Made by a program: the position numbers and the translations under genes
Origin: an uncultured Prevotella sp.
GTDB taxonomy: Bacteria; Bacteroidota; Bacteroidia; Bacteroidales; Bacteroidaceae
NCBI GenBank assembly: GCA_902798285.1
Contig: CADBVZ010000012.1
Coordinates: 1-63,601 of the forward strand
Direction: 5' to 3'
DNA: 63,601 bases
The notes under the pieces: generated by a model
What the model was told of the DNA's origin: nothing
What the model saw: the letters and a program-made list of their open reading frames with translations, nothing else
The model's database searches: none
Shown: positions 52,806-62,565 of the stretch, one piece after another
Layout of the letters: every line of letters begins with the position of its first letter
Position numbering within the stretch: the first letter of the stretch is position 1

Positions 52806-53942
52806 ATGAAAAGAACAATCGTTATTACTGGTGGCGCTGGCTTTATCGGAAGCCATGTAGTTCGCCTGTTTGTGAACAAGTACCCTGAGTATCACATTAT
52901 TAACCTCGACAAACTGACGTATGCCGGAAACCTGGCAAACCTGAAGGACATCGAGAACAAACCCAACTATGAGTTTGTAAAGATGGATATCTGCGACTTC
53001 GATGCTTTCTACAAGCTGATGCAGGACAAGAAGGTGGATGGCATCATCCACCTCGCAGCTGAGAGCCATGTGGACCGTTCGATTAAGGATCCCTTTACAT
53101 TCGCCAAGACTAACGTGATGGGAACATTGTCTCTGCTTCAGGCAGCTAAGCTCTATTGGGAGAGTCTGCCTGAGAAGTATGAGGGCAAGAGATTCTATCA
53201 TATCTCTACCGATGAGGTGTATGGCGCCCTTGAACTGACTCACCCCGAGGGTATCGAGCCTCCATTTACAACGACGGCATCGAGCTCAGAGCATCATCTT
53301 GCTTATGGCGATAAGTTCTTCTTGGAAACTACGAAGTATAATCCTCACTCACCATATTCAGCTGCTAAGGCTTCATCGGATCACTTCGTGCGCGCTTATC
53401 ACGATACTTATGGTATGCCGGTGGTAGTGACCAACTGCTCGAATAACTATGGCCCTTATCAGTTCCCCGAGAAGTTGATTCCGCTGTTCATCAATAACAT
53501 CCGTCATCGTAAGCCTCTGCCTGTTTATGGTAAGGGAGAGAATGTACGCGACTGGCTCTATGTAGAGGATCACGCCCGTGCCATCGACGTCATCTTTCAT
53601 GAGGGTAAGATTGCCGATACCTATAATATCGGTGGATTCAATGAGTGGAAGAACATCGATATCATCAAGGTGGTGATTAAGACCGTGGATCGTCTGCTGG
53701 GTAGAAAGGAAGGCGAGGATATGAACTTGATTACCTTCGTAACCGATCGTGCAGGACACGATTTGCGTTATGCCATCGATAGTACCAAACTTCAGAAGGA
53801 ACTTGGTTGGGAGCCTTCACTCCAGTTCGAAGAGGGTATCGAGAAGACCGTACGTTGGTATCTCGATAATCAGGAGTGGCTCGACAATGTAACCAGCGGC
53901 GATTATCAGAAGTATTACGATAACATGTATGCCAACAGATAA
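52806..53942 (+). CDS. rfbB: dTDP-glucose 4,6-dehydratase
   Basis: 378 residues. NAD-binding GGAGFIGSHVV (about 7-17), the HISTDEVYG motif, and the SDR catalytic pair in YSAAKASSDH (Tyr/Lys) are clear. It makes dTDP-4-keto-6-deoxyglucose, the precursor of rhamnose and of amino-dideoxyhexoses. The rest of the rml set (A, C, D) is not in the window; the downstream genes fit the amino-sugar branch. Confidence 0.95.
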   Translation: MKRTIVITGGAGFIGSHVVRLFVNKYPEYHIINLDKLTYAGNLANLKDIENKPNYEFVKMDICDFDAFYKLMQDKKVDGIIHLAAESHVDRSIKDPFTFAKTNVMGTLSLLQAAKLYWESLPEKYEGKRFYHISTDEVYGALELTHPEGIEPPFTTTASSSEHHLAYGDKFFLETTKYNPHSPYSAAKASSDHFVRAYHDTYGMPVVVTNCSNNYGPYQFPEKLIPLFINNIRHRKPLPVYGKGENVRDWLYVEDHARAIDVIFHEGKIADTYNIGGFNEWKNIDIIKVVIKTVDRLLGRKEGEDMNLITFVTDRAGHDLRYAIDSTKLQKELGWEPSLQFEEGIEKTVRWYLDNQEWLDNVTSGDYQKYYDNMYANR

Positions 53943-54234
53943 TCTTTCGCGCGAGTTGCACTCCTATCTGGTGTACGTGGGAATGAATCCTACAAGCATC
54001 AATCCTCAGATGGAACACTATCTGGAGCATCTGCTTTACCTGTTACCCCCAGAGGAAGAGGAAGCAGTGACTCATTATTACGGTCTCTTCGGTTGTGAGC
54101 GCAGGTCGCTGCAGGAAATAGCCAAGGGATTGGAAATGAGTCAGGAAGATGCCATGGCACGTATAGATCAGTGCATTCGTAAGTTGGCCGTTACCCCAGA
54201 GTGGCAAATGTTGAAACAAACCATAAAGAAATGA
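53929..54234 (+). CDS. Small protein with sigma-region-4-like HTH only
   Basis: 101 residues, overlapping rfbB by 14 bases and purT by four. The C-terminal half ([39 protein letters not shown]) aligns in pattern with region 4.2 of sigma-70 (EREVxxxRYGLxG...TLEEIGxxLxxSRERVRQIE). Region 2 is absent, and the N-terminal 45 residues are helical. It could be a DNA-binding or sigma-mimicking regulator of the operon. I know no named family. Confidence 0.6.
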   Translation: MPTDNLSRELHSYLVYVGMNPTSINPQMEHYLEHLLYLLPPEEEEAVTHYYGLFGCERRSLQEIAKGLEMSQEDAMARIDQCIRKLAVTPEWQMLKQTIKK

Positions 54235-55436
54235 AGAAGATATTACTTTTAGGCTCAGGTGAACTTGGTAAGGAGTTCGTGATAGCCGCAATGCGTGCTG
54301 GTCAGTACGTGATTGCTTGTGATCGTTATGATAATGCGCCAGCCATGCAGGTGGCCGATGAGCGCGAAGTATTCTCAATGCTCGATGGTGATGCCCTCGA
54401 GGCTGTGGTCAACAAGCACAAGCCCGACATCATTGTGCCTGAGATTGAAGCCATCCGTACGGAGCGACTCTTTAAGTTTGAGGAGCAGGGTATCCAGGTA
54501 GTTCCTTCCGCCCGTGCCGTGAACTTTACGATGAACCGTCGCGCCATCCGTGATCTGGCTGCCAAGGAACTGGGATTGCGTACGGCAAAGTATTTCTATG
54601 CCAAGACCTTCGAGGAGTTCAAGGCTGCTGCTGATGAGATCGGTTTCCCTTGTGTGGTGAAGCCACTGATGTCTTCAAGTGGTCATGGCCAGAGCTATGT
54701 TCACAACGATGGTGAGTTGGAGCAGGCTTTCAAGGAGGCTATGGAAGGTTCGCGTGGTGATGTGAAGGAGGTAATTATCGAGGAATTTATCGACTTTGAC
54801 TCTGAGTTCACTCTGCTCACCGTTACTCAGAAGAATGGTTGGCCTACGATTTTCTGTCCGCCAATCGGTCATGTGCAGAAAGCCGGCGACTATCGTGAGT
54901 CATGGCAGCCATACAAGATATCAGACGAGGCTCTGAAACAGGCTCAGTTGATGGCCGATAAGGTAACCAAGGCACTGACAGGTGCTGGTATCTGGGGCGT
55001 GGAATTTTTCCTGACTAAGCAGGGTGAGGTTATCTTCTCAGAGCTCTCGCCACGTCCACATGATACAGGAATGGTAACACTCGGACATACCACTAACCTG
55101 AGTGAGTTTGAGCTCCACTTCCGTGCTGTCATGGGATTGCCTATTCCTGCTATCCATCTGGAGCATGCAGGTGCATCGGCTGTTATCCTCTCACCTAAAG
55201 AGGCTTCAACTCCCGTTGATCGTTCATTGCTCGACTACAATTTCGATGAGGCTCTGAAAGAGGATCGCACTCGTATCCGTATCTTCGGTAAGCCCGAGGC
55301 CCACAAGGGTCGTCGCATGGGTGTAGTACTTTGCTACGGTGAGGTTGGCGATGATACAACTGCCCTCCGTGATAAAGCCAAGCGTCTGGCTAAGACCGTT
55401 TTGGGTACTGATCCCTATACAAAGTTTGAACATTAA
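54231..55436 (+). CDS. purT: Phosphoribosylglycinamide formyltransferase 2
   Basis: 401 residues from ATG 54231, overlapping the previous stop (ATGA); the upstream ATG at 54201 lies in the preceding gene. ATP-grasp fold: [10 protein letters not shown] at the N-terminus, [14 protein letters not shown] (about 152-165), and HTGMV-like [22 protein letters not shown]. It formylates GAR with formate in purine synthesis. It is complete. Its location inside a sugar-nucleotide operon is unusual. Confidence 0.95.
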   Translation: MKKILLLGSGELGKEFVIAAMRAGQYVIACDRYDNAPAMQVADEREVFSMLDGDALEAVVNKHKPDIIVPEIEAIRTERLFKFEEQGIQVVPSARAVNFTMNRRAIRDLAAKELGLRTAKYFYAKTFEEFKAAADEIGFPCVVKPLMSSSGHGQSYVHNDGELEQAFKEAMEGSRGDVKEVIIEEFIDFDSEFTLLTVTQKNGWPTIFCPPIGHVQKAGDYRESWQPYKISDEALKQAQLMADKVTKALTGAGIWGVEFFLTKQGEVIFSELSPRPHDTGMVTLGHTTNLSEFELHFRAVMGLPIPAIHLEHAGASAVILSPKEASTPVDRSLLDYNFDEALKEDRTRIRIFGKPEAHKGRRMGVVLCYGEVGDDTTALRDKAKRLAKTVLGTDPYTKFEH

Positions 55437-55451
55437 GCGTGTTGTTTGAGA

Positions 55452-55865
55452 ATGAACCGCTTGGATATTAAGATCGTCGATCTTCCCAAGATAACTGATC
55501 CGCGTGGCAATCTGACGTTTGCTGAGGCTCAAGCCATGGTTCCCTTCGACATTAAACGGGCCTATTGGGTTTACGATGTGCCTGGAGGAGAGAGTCGTGG
55601 TGGTCATGCCCATAAGCGCCTGCGTCAGTTTGTCATCGCTCTGAGCGGTTCATTCCATGTGACACTTGATAATGGCTACGAGCGTAAAACAGTGTTGCTG
55701 AATCATCCTTGGCAAGGGTTGCTGATAGATACCAATATCTGGCGAACACTCGATGATTTCTCATCTGGTGGCGTGTGCTTGGTTCTGGCATCCGAGCATT
55801 ATGACGAGGATGATTACATCTACGATTACGATGAGTTTCTGAGATACGTCGGATGTTCGAAATAA
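55452..55865 (+). CDS. FdtA/QdtA-like dTDP-sugar 3,4-ketoisomerase (cupin)
   Basis: 137 residues from ATG 55452. A single cupin with the catalytic pair in RGGHAHKRLRQ and the WRTLDDFSSG / VLASEHYDEDDYI signatures. FdtA/QdtA enzymes shift the 4-keto group of RfbB product to C3, before transamination at C3. The neighbours (RfbB, an acyltransferase and a DegT aminotransferase) complete the pathway. Confidence 0.85.
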   Translation: MNRLDIKIVDLPKITDPRGNLTFAEAQAMVPFDIKRAYWVYDVPGGESRGGHAHKRLRQFVIALSGSFHVTLDNGYERKTVLLNHPWQGLLIDTNIWRTLDDFSSGGVCLVLASEHYDEDDYIYDYDEFLRYVGCSK

Positions 55866-56791
55866 GACGATATACATCGGAGTTGGCTGATGAATGGAAT
55901 CAGTTCATAGCCAAATCGAAGAATGGCACTTTCCTCTTCGATCGTCGCTATATGGATTATCATGCCGATCGATTTAACGATCACTCATTACTCTTTTATT
56001 TTGCTAATCGTCTGTTGGCTGTTTTGCCGGCGCATGCATCGGGTGATACGCTTTATTCGCATAATGGATTGACTTATGGTGGGTTGGTGATGAGTTCTCG
56101 ACTGACGGTTGTTCAGACTATGAACTTGTTCCGAGAGCTAAATGAGCAACTTCGCCAAGAAGGCTTTCGTCATGTCAGTTATAAATGCATCCCTTGGATT
56201 TACCATCGTCTATCGTCTGACGAAGATATCTATGCGCTGTTTCATGAATGCCATGCCCGTATTGTGGCAAGGGATTTTGCTACGAATGTATTCCTGGCAG
56301 GCGAGATGCGGTGGGAGCGCGTAAGACGCCGTGGTGTAGTTCGTGCACAAGAAGCAGGAGTGTCCATAGAACGCTCTGATAACTATGCTGCCTTCTGGGA
56401 TGTCCTTACTAAGAATCTTCATACCAAGTATGGTGTGATGCCAGTGCATATGCTTCAGGAAATAGAACTATTGCATAGCCGATTCCCTCAAAATATCCAA
56501 CTATACCAGGCCGTTAAGGATGGTGAGGTGTTGGGTGGAGTCGTGCTCTATGTCTCTCATCAGGTGGTTCATGCCCAATATAGTTCTGCCACTTCAGATG
56601 GGAAAAAACTCGGCGTCATTGATTTCCTTTACAACCGTATCTTTAACGACTATGGGAACTATCCTTATTTCGACTTTGGACGTTCCACGGAACATCCCGA
56701 TGGTAGCGGACTGAATGAGAAACTGGTATTCCAGAAGGAAGGTTTTGGTGGACGAGGATTGTGTTACGACATTTATGAGTACGACTTATGA
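55853..56791 (+). CDS. GNAT/FemAB-like acyltransferase
   Basis: 312 residues, overlapping the ketoisomerase gene by 13 bases. It has a GNAT-like fold in two halves ([60 protein letters not shown]) as in FemAB/CelD-type acyltransferases. In the usual pathway the 3-amino sugar is acetylated by a hexapeptide-repeat enzyme (FdtC); here this unrelated type may do that step or add another acyl group. Confidence 0.75.
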   Translation: MFEIRRYTSELADEWNQFIAKSKNGTFLFDRRYMDYHADRFNDHSLLFYFANRLLAVLPAHASGDTLYSHNGLTYGGLVMSSRLTVVQTMNLFRELNEQLRQEGFRHVSYKCIPWIYHRLSSDEDIYALFHECHARIVARDFATNVFLAGEMRWERVRRRGVVRAQEAGVSIERSDNYAAFWDVLTKNLHTKYGVMPVHMLQEIELLHSRFPQNIQLYQAVKDGEVLGGVVLYVSHQVVHAQYSSATSDGKKLGVIDFLYNRIFNDYGNYPYFDFGRSTEHPDGSGLNEKLVFQKEGFGGRGLCYDIYEYDL

Positions 56792-57939
56792 TAGCCTATC
56801 TGCCATTGCTTAAGATTAATAACCTGCACGATGAAGAACTCCGTGCAGCTGTTAATCGTGTGCTGGATAGCGGTTGGTATCTGAAAGGTGATGCTACTCG
56901 CCAGTTCGAGGCGCATTATGCTGAGTATATAGGTACTCGTTACTGTGTTGGCTGTGGTAATGGACTTGATGCACTGAAACTGATTCTGCAAGCTTATATT
57001 GAGATGGGCGTGATGCAGGAAGGCGATGAAGTCATCGTGCCAGCCAATACCTATATCGCCTCGATACTTGCCATTACGGCGTGTGGACTGAAGCCTGTTT
57101 TAGTAGAACCCTCACTGGAAACGCTCCAGATCGACGATTCTTTGATCGAGGCAGCCATCACCTCGAAGACCAAGGCCCTGATGATTGTCCACCTCTACGG
57201 CCGTTGCGCCTATACCGATAGGATAGGGGAGATATGCCGCCAATATGGCTTGAAACTCATCGAAGACAATGCCCAAGCCCACGGCTGTACATATATCTCA
57301 CCTCTTACCATTCCCGAGCAAAGCTCGCCTACCCGTAGCCTTTCTCACCCCTCACCTCTAAAAACAGGCTCCCTTGGCGATGCCGCAGGCCACAGCTTTT
57401 ACCCCGGCAAGAACCTTGGTGCGCTTGGCGATGCTGGTGCCGTAACCACCAACGATGAGACCTTGGCTCAAGTGATTGCCTCGCTGGGCAACTATGGCTC
57501 GTCCAAGAAATACGTGCACGACTATAAAGGCTGTAACTCTCGCATCGACGAAATCCAAGCCGCCATGCTCGACGTAAAACTGAAGCACTTGGACGAGGAT
57601 AACCGTCGCCGCATGGAGATTGCCGCCCTATATATTAATAAGGTGAAGAATCCGTTGATCCATATACCTCAGTCGGATAGGGATTGTGTCTGGCATATCT
57701 TCCCCATCTTCTCTGAACATCGCAACCAACTGCAGCAATATCTCGCTGACAACGGCATAGAAACGCAAATCCATTACCCTATTCCGCCTCACAAGCAGAA
57801 GTGCTATGACCATTGGAATCATCTTTTATTACCCATCACAGAACAAATCCATAACGAGGAGCTAAGCATCCCTTGTCATCAGGCTTTGACAGACGAAGAG
57901 GTCGCCGCCATCATTCAGACCATAAATTTTTTCTCATAA
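56788..57939 (+). CDS. DegT/DnrJ/EryC1 sugar aminotransferase (FdtB-like)
   Basis: 383 residues, overlapping the acyltransferase gene by four bases. PLP motifs: [38 protein letters not shown] and the Schiff-base Lys in [17 protein letters not shown]. It would aminate the C3 keto group of the dTDP-sugar. About 25 residues ([20 protein letters not shown] and next few) are inserted between HGC and TGSLGDA compared with the family, and they derive from CTCACC-type repeat DNA. Confidence 0.9.
   Translation: MIAYLPLLKINNLHDEELRAAVNRVLDSGWYLKGDATRQFEAHYAEYIGTRYCVGCGNGLDALKLILQAYIEMGVMQEGDEVIVPANTYIASILAITACGLKPVLVEPSLETLQIDDSLIEAAITSKTKALMIVHLYGRCAYTDRIGEICRQYGLKLIEDNAQAHGCTYISPLTIPEQSSPTRSLSHPSPLKTGSLGDAAGHSFYPGKNLGALGDAGAVTTNDETLAQVIASLGNYGSSKKYVHDYKGCNSRIDEIQAAMLDVKLKHLDEDNRRRMEIAALYINKVKNPLIHIPQSDRDCVWHIFPIFSEHRNQLQQYLADNGIETQIHYPIPPHKQKCYDHWNHLLLPITEQIHNEELSIPCHQALTDEEVAAIIQTINFFS
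57343..57360 (+). repeat. In-frame CTCACCCCTCACCTCTA repeat in the aminotransferase
   Basis: TCTCACCCCTCACCTCTA, read as LSHPSPL, at the edge of the active-site core and part of a larger insertion at about 57294-57365. Confidence 0.8.
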
Positions 57940-58020
57940 GTGTAATGTCACACAAAAACATGCGTCTAACTAAGTAGAGACAAGTAAACAGAACATTAAC
58001 AATTTAAAAACATTACGATT

Positions 58021-58449
58021 ATGGATTGGATTACAGCTCCCCTGGTATGTGCCATCATTTTTGGCTGCATCTACAAAGTTGTTGAGTTATTTGCCCGCAA
58101 GCGCGAACGACTGATGCTGATCAACAAAATCACTGAGATCTCTAACACCGACTTCAAGGGTATCAACCTTTACAACAGCGGCAACAAGTTCACGGCCCTT
58201 CGCATTGGATGGCTGATGCTGGGTGTGGGTTGCGGATTTTTGTTTGGATTTCTCATCAACATGATGGCTACTTACGGACAATATGCCAGCAATTTTGACG
58301 ACGTTTGGCGTTATCACAGCGTAGTTGGAGGCATTGTCTATGTGGCCTGTATCTGCATTTGTGGCGGCATCGGCCTGCTGTTGTCCTACAAGGCTGAAAG
58401 AAAAGCAGAACATCCTGAAGAGAAGAAAGCCGACGAATTCCAGGTCTAA
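58021..58449 (+). CDS. DUF6249-like membrane protein
   Basis: 142 residues with three spans: an N-terminal one (APLVCAIIFGCIYKVVELFA), a middle pair (IGWLMLGVGCGFLFGFLIN; VVGGIVYVACICICGGIGLL) and an acidic-basic tail. It matches the Bacteroidetes DUF6249 pattern, regularly found before an ECF sigma gene as here (three bases). It may sense the membrane state or act as an anti-sigma partner. The 81-bp gap before it shows no clear promoter. Confidence 0.65.
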   Translation: MDWITAPLVCAIIFGCIYKVVELFARKRERLMLINKITEISNTDFKGINLYNSGNKFTALRIGWLMLGVGCGFLFGFLINMMATYGQYASNFDDVWRYHSVVGGIVYVACICICGGIGLLLSYKAERKAEHPEEKKADEFQV

Positions 58450-58452
58450 CCG

Positions 58453-58992
58453 ATGCAGACGGACGAAAAAGAACTAATAGCCCGAATCCTCAACGGTCAT
58501 GCCGAGGACTTCGGCTATTTCTTAGAGCGTTATAGCCAGGAAGCCTTTGCCATTGTGGTACGCCTCGTACCACAGCAGGAAGACGCAGAGGAACTGGTTC
58601 AAGACGCTTTCGTTCGTGCTTTTAATCGGTTGGAGACGTTTGCTGGCCATGCTTCTTTTTCTACATGGATCTGCAGGATTGCCTACACAACCACGATATC
58701 GTGGTTGAGAAAACGGCGCATCAAATACCTCAGTATGGAGGACCTGCCAAAACTGACGGACATAGAAGTTGATGAAACCCTCGACGATGAATCCCGTATC
58801 GAGGAACTACGCCGGGCTATAACACTGCTAAAGCCCGATGAGCAGACTCTTATTACGCTTTATTATTACGACAATCGCCCGCTCAGCGACATTGCCTATA
58901 TCCTCGATGTTGAGCCAAACACATTGGCAACCCGTCTACATCGTATTCGACGCAAACTTTATTTACTCATGAAACATGGAACAAACAGCTAA
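58453..58992 (+). CDS. ECF RNA polymerase sigma factor
   Basis: 179 residues. Region 2 (about 20-90; DAEELVQDAFVRAFNRLETF) and region 4 (about 125-172; PLSDIAYILDVEPNTLATRL) are complete. It is flanked by membrane-protein genes on both sides, with the downstream one overlapping by 17 bases. Confidence 0.9.
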   Translation: MQTDEKELIARILNGHAEDFGYFLERYSQEAFAIVVRLVPQQEDAEELVQDAFVRAFNRLETFAGHASFSTWICRIAYTTTISWLRKRRIKYLSMEDLPKLTDIEVDETLDDESRIEELRRAITLLKPDEQTLITLYYYDNRPLSDIAYILDVEPNTLATRLHRIRRKLYLLMKHGTNS

Positions 58993-59329
58993 AGATCGTG
59001 CATTGATGAAAGCCCTTGCTCCCGAGGAACCAAGGAAACTGCCATCCAACTTCCCATATCTCACCATGCGTCGTATCAAGGAAGAACAACGTTTGGAGGA
59101 GCGTCGTCTGCATGTCATAGCCATTGTTACAACAATAGCCGTATCTCTTGCTGGTATTGTTGCAATTCTATTCTTTATTGGCGATGCACTTTGGCATTCT
59201 TTGGTAAGCGTCTGTAGCCAGTCAGAAGCGTTTGCCCTTGTTTTGCCTACACTTTTTTGCCTGCTATTCTTTGCTTTGGCGAACCACTGGCTATTCCGCC
59301 GTATGCATGGAGAGAACAGCTCTCAGTGA
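58976..59329 (+). CDS. Two-span membrane protein, possible anti-sigma factor
   Basis: 117 residues overlapping the sigma gene. A conserved-looking start (ALAPEEPRKLPSNFPYLTMRR) of the kind found after ECF sigma genes in Bacteroidetes, then two spans (about 45-68 and 85-106). No zinc-finger anti-sigma motif is seen. Anti-sigma function is inferred from position. Confidence 0.6.
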   Translation: MEQTAKDRALMKALAPEEPRKLPSNFPYLTMRRIKEEQRLEERRLHVIAIVTTIAVSLAGIVAILFFIGDALWHSLVSVCSQSEAFALVLPTLFCLLFFALANHWLFRRMHGENSSQ

Positions 59330-59727
59330 GCCGCCGCCACCAAGCGATGACACCTGCCGAGGTTGATACCATCATAGAATGACTGAATTCTTTTTAAACG
59401 AAGTGATAGTTGCTTTCTTTTACAAAACGACTCGTGAGAATCGCATTTTAGAGCCTAAACCAATTTAAGGCCGTGATTTCGCGAGTTATAAGGCTTTTTG
59501 TAAGTGGTTGGATACGTGATAGTTACAATATTTGTGTTGTGATTCTTTGCTAAATAGACCCTCAAAACACCCATAAAAGACTATCTTTTGGCCTCTAAAA
59601 CCGTATCTTTTGCTTTCCAAAAGCATATCTTTGGTCGGAGTAAACCTATACTTTACTCCGAGGAAAGTCTCACTTTCCCTATGGGAACCCCCAAATGAGT
59701 CGTAATGTAAGCCTAAATTCGCTAAAA
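59330..59727. other. Non-coding region with clustered hairpins
   Basis: About 400 bp without a convincing gene. Hairpins: AAAAGActaTCTTTT (59575-59589); CTTTTGctttcCAAAAG (59607-59623); GGAGTAAA (59637-59644) with TTTACTCC (59652-59659); GGAAAGTctcACTTTCC (59662-59678); TCCCtatGGGA (59676-59686, competing with the previous). The words TATCTTTTG/TATCTTTGG recur three times. It could be a structured RNA, a repeat-derived element or a regulatory zone. Confidence 0.5.
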
Positions 59728-59728
59728 A

Positions 59729-59768
59729 TGCCTCTCTGTTTTTTCTAGAATGAGAAATCAGAGAGGCA
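59729..59768 (-). terminator. Terminator of the lut operon (bidirectional)
   Basis: TGCCTCTCTG (59729-59738) pairs with CAGAGAGGCA (59759-59768), and the inner loop also pairs. T-rich stretches lie on both sides. Confidence 0.75.
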
Positions 59769-59800
59769 CTTTTTTAGGCATAGATTCTTTACATTGTGCC

Positions 59801-60394
59801 TTACTCCGGCAGAAGCAGAATAGTGGCGCTGCGGGCGGCTTGGGCGCCCATCACTAATACCTGGGCTATATCCGCTGTTTTTGAGGGACCGCTGATAAAT
59901 GTGCCGTAGCCATCGTACTCCTTATCGAACTCAATGCGTTTGTAAGCCTCGTGCATGTTGTTCACAATCTGCGACTTGGGCAACAGGATAATCAGATTCT
60001 CTGAGATGAAGCAGATGGCTTTTTCCTTCATCGTCTGCGGAATCCATACGCAGGCATTTTCGGCCACGCCAAACTTACCACGGATAATACCAACATCGGT
60101 GCCATTCAGGTCGCGAGCCCGGCCTACAGTATCTGGATTTCTTGTGGCAATCGTGATCTCTGGCAGATTAGATGCAATTTCCTTGGCATCAGGAAACAGC
60201 TCACGAATCAATACATTGATGTCGCGCCCTGGATCTACTTCTATGGCTTGACCGCCCACCATTTCTGTCATCTTGACGAATTGTACCAATGGTTCAGGGT
60301 AGGTGATGGCCTTGATGTCACTCAAATCGGGCATGTCAAACTTCTCCCTGACATTCGCCCTGTATTTCTTTAGAATATCATCTTTGTTACTCAT
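59801..60394 (-). CDS. lutC: LutC-like lactate utilization protein
   Basis: 197 residues of the LUD (DUF162) domain. The pattern AVAENACVWIPQTM and LIILLPKSQIVNNMHEAY fits LutC. It is required with LutA and LutB for oxidation of L-lactate. It is the last gene of the operon. Confidence 0.85.
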   Translation of the reverse strand: MSNKDDILKKYRANVREKFDMPDLSDIKAITYPEPLVQFVKMTEMVGGQAIEVDPGRDINVLIRELFPDAKEIASNLPEITIATRNPDTVGRARDLNGTDVGIIRGKFGVAENACVWIPQTMKEKAICFISENLIILLPKSQIVNNMHEAYKRIEFDKEYDGYGTFISGPSKTADIAQVLVMGAQAARSATILLLPE

Positions 60395-60423
60395 AACACT
60401 TTCACTTTTTTACCTTAATACTT

Positions 60424-61794
60424 TTACTTCACCTTACCTTTCTTCCACATTGAATGGAAGGTTTCCTTGGGGAATTCCATCATCTTGTGGCCTTCAGCCC
60501 ATGGGTTCAGTCCACAATTGATGATTGGTGATGGGATGATATTTGCCCAATGAGCTAATGCTGTGCCTAAGTTGTAGATTCCCTCGCTGCCATAGACCAT
60601 ACTCATACCCTTACACATCAGCTTCTTCTCAGGATTGGCTGTTCCAAACTCGTCGAGCTGCTGGCGCCACATATAAATCTGATCGCCTAAGTTTACCTTG
60701 GCAGGACAGAGTGTCTGACAAGAGTTGCACAGTGTACAAGCACTTACATTGCCCGAATGCTTCTGGGGATCGCGAAGCATACCAAGATTGATACCGATGG
60801 GGCCAGGGATAAAGTAACTATATGAATATCCGCCACTACGACGATATACAGGACAAGTGTTCATGCACGATCCACAACGGATGCACTTCAAGGCCTCCCA
60901 ATGATCAGGATTGCCTATCCACTCGCTACGTCCATTGTCCACCAGCACAATGTGCATAGGATTGGCAGTGGGGCGAGCTTTGCGGAAATGACTCGTGAAA
61001 GTCGTTGTCGGCTGTCCGGTTCCTGCGCGACAAAGCATACGCTGGAAAACGGCTAAGCAGTCGTAATTAGGAATAACCTTCTCCAGTCCGATGGCTGCAA
61101 TGTGAAGTTTCGGACATGAGGTGGACATATCGGCATTACCCTCGTTGGTACATACCACAATATCGCCCGTTTCGGCAATGCCAAAGTTGGCGCCTGTCAT
61201 ACCGGCATCAGCTGTCAGGAACTCGTTGCGGAGACTTAGACGAGCAACGTATGTCAGATAAGTAGGATCGTGATTGCCTTTCTCACTGCCCAGTTTTTCT
61301 TCAAAAAGTTCGCCCACGTCGTCGTGATTCAGGTGGATAGCAGGCATCACAATGTGACTCGGAGCCTGACCTTTCAACTGAATGATACGCTCACCCAAGT
61401 CTGTTTCAACTACTTCAATACCATGCTGTTCCAGATATGGGTTCATACCACACTCCTCAGTCAGCATCGATTTGGACTTGACGAGTTTCTTCACATTATG
61501 ATTCTTCAGAATGCCGTACACAATCTCGTTAAATTCGTGGGCATCCTTGGCCCAATGAACTATACAGCCGTTTTCTTCGGCTTTGGTGGCAAACTGATCC
61601 AGATATTCATCGAGGTGGGTAATTGTATGGCGCTTGATAGCACTGGCTTTCTCACGTAGTTGCTCCCACTCATCAAGTCCGTATGCCATATTGTCACGTT
61701 TCGTGCGTACTGCCCAGAAAGTGGCATCATGCCATTTGGCATATGTCTGGTTCTTCAAGAACTCTTTCGCTGCATTACTATGTGCTGTACTCAT
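60424..61794 (-). CDS. lutB: LutB-like iron-sulfur lactate utilization protein
   Basis: 456 residues. The N-terminal LUD domain (about 40-290) is followed by two 4Fe-4S motifs: CIRCGSCMNTCPVYRR (about 310) and CTLCNSCQTLCPAKV (about 360). The C-terminal tail is shorter than in some homologues. It forms the electron-transfer part of the L-lactate oxidase complex. Confidence 0.92.
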   Translation of the reverse strand: MSTAHSNAAKEFLKNQTYAKWHDATFWAVRTKRDNMAYGLDEWEQLREKASAIKRHTITHLDEYLDQFATKAEENGCIVHWAKDAHEFNEIVYGILKNHNVKKLVKSKSMLTEECGMNPYLEQHGIEVVETDLGERIIQLKGQAPSHIVMPAIHLNHDDVGELFEEKLGSEKGNHDPTYLTYVARLSLRNEFLTADAGMTGANFGIAETGDIVVCTNEGNADMSTSCPKLHIAAIGLEKVIPNYDCLAVFQRMLCRAGTGQPTTTFTSHFRKARPTANPMHIVLVDNGRSEWIGNPDHWEALKCIRCGSCMNTCPVYRRSGGYSYSYFIPGPIGINLGMLRDPQKHSGNVSACTLCNSCQTLCPAKVNLGDQIYMWRQQLDEFGTANPEKKLMCKGMSMVYGSEGIYNLGTALAHWANIIPSPIINCGLNPWAEGHKMMEFPKETFHSMWKKGKVK

Positions 61795-61827
61795 AACTCT
61801 AAATTCTTAATTCTAACTTGTAAATCC

Positions 61828-62565
61828 TTAAAGCCCAGCGGCCAAAATTTCTACCACATGCTTAAACTCTACATTCAAGCCTTGTTTCTTAGCAACACCA
61901 GCCATGTGCATCAAGCAGGAACAGTCTGGACCAGTAATGAATCTCGCGCCAGTCTTCATGTGGCGTTGTACCTTGTCTATGCCCATCTGCTCGCTGATGG
62001 CTGTTTCTTCAATTGAGAACATACCGCCAAATCCGCAGCATTCGTCAGGTCGCTCTGGCTCCAATACCTGTATACCCTCCACAAGATTAAGCAAATCCTT
62101 GATTTTGTTGAACTTAGGAATGTTTTCCTCGCTAGGTGAACTTAGTCCTAACTCTCTTACACCATGACACGAATTGTGCAGGCTTACCTTATGAGGAAAA
62201 GTGCCAAGTGGGTGATTAACCTTGATAACATCGTGCAGGAATTCCACTACGTCCATCGCCTTCTTCGCTGTCTCGCATTCTGTCTTGCCTTTCAAAAGTC
62301 TGGGATAATTGAGCTTGATAAATGCTGTACAACTTACTGATGGAGCTACTACGTAATCGAAGCCTTTGAATTTCTCTTCAAATTTCTCTGCAAGAGGAAT
62401 GGCTTGCCCCTCAAATCCGGCATTGGCCATCGGCTGTCCGCAGCATGTCTGGTTCAATGGGTACTCTACATCTAGCCCTAAATGCTTCAATAGTTTATAA
62501 GTGGCAACACCTACTTGAGGATACACCACATCGACATAACAGGGGATAAATAGTCCGATCTTCAT
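61828..62565 (-). CDS. lutA: LutA-like (Fe-S)-binding protein
   Basis: 245 residues. Two cysteine-rich CCG domains: LNQTCCGQPMANAGF (about 38-52) and PDECCGFGGMFS (about 172-183), as in heterodisulfide-reductase-like LutA. It heads the lutABC operon; a -7 box TATATTTG is at 62602-62609 (minus strand). Confidence 0.92.
   Translation of the reverse strand: MKIGLFIPCYVDVVYPQVGVATYKLLKHLGLDVEYPLNQTCCGQPMANAGFEGQAIPLAEKFEEKFKGFDYVVAPSVSCTAFIKLNYPRLLKGKTECETAKKAMDVVEFLHDVIKVNHPLGTFPHKVSLHNSCHGVRELGLSSPSEENIPKFNKIKDLLNLVEGIQVLEPERPDECCGFGGMFSIEETAISEQMGIDKVQRHMKTGARFITGPDCSCLMHMAGVAKKQGLNVEFKHVVEILAAGL

Noticed and set aside
59341-59382. Tiny ORF after the sigma locus (MTPAEVDTIIE)
   Set aside because: Only 11 codons and no coding support; probably a remnant or chance.
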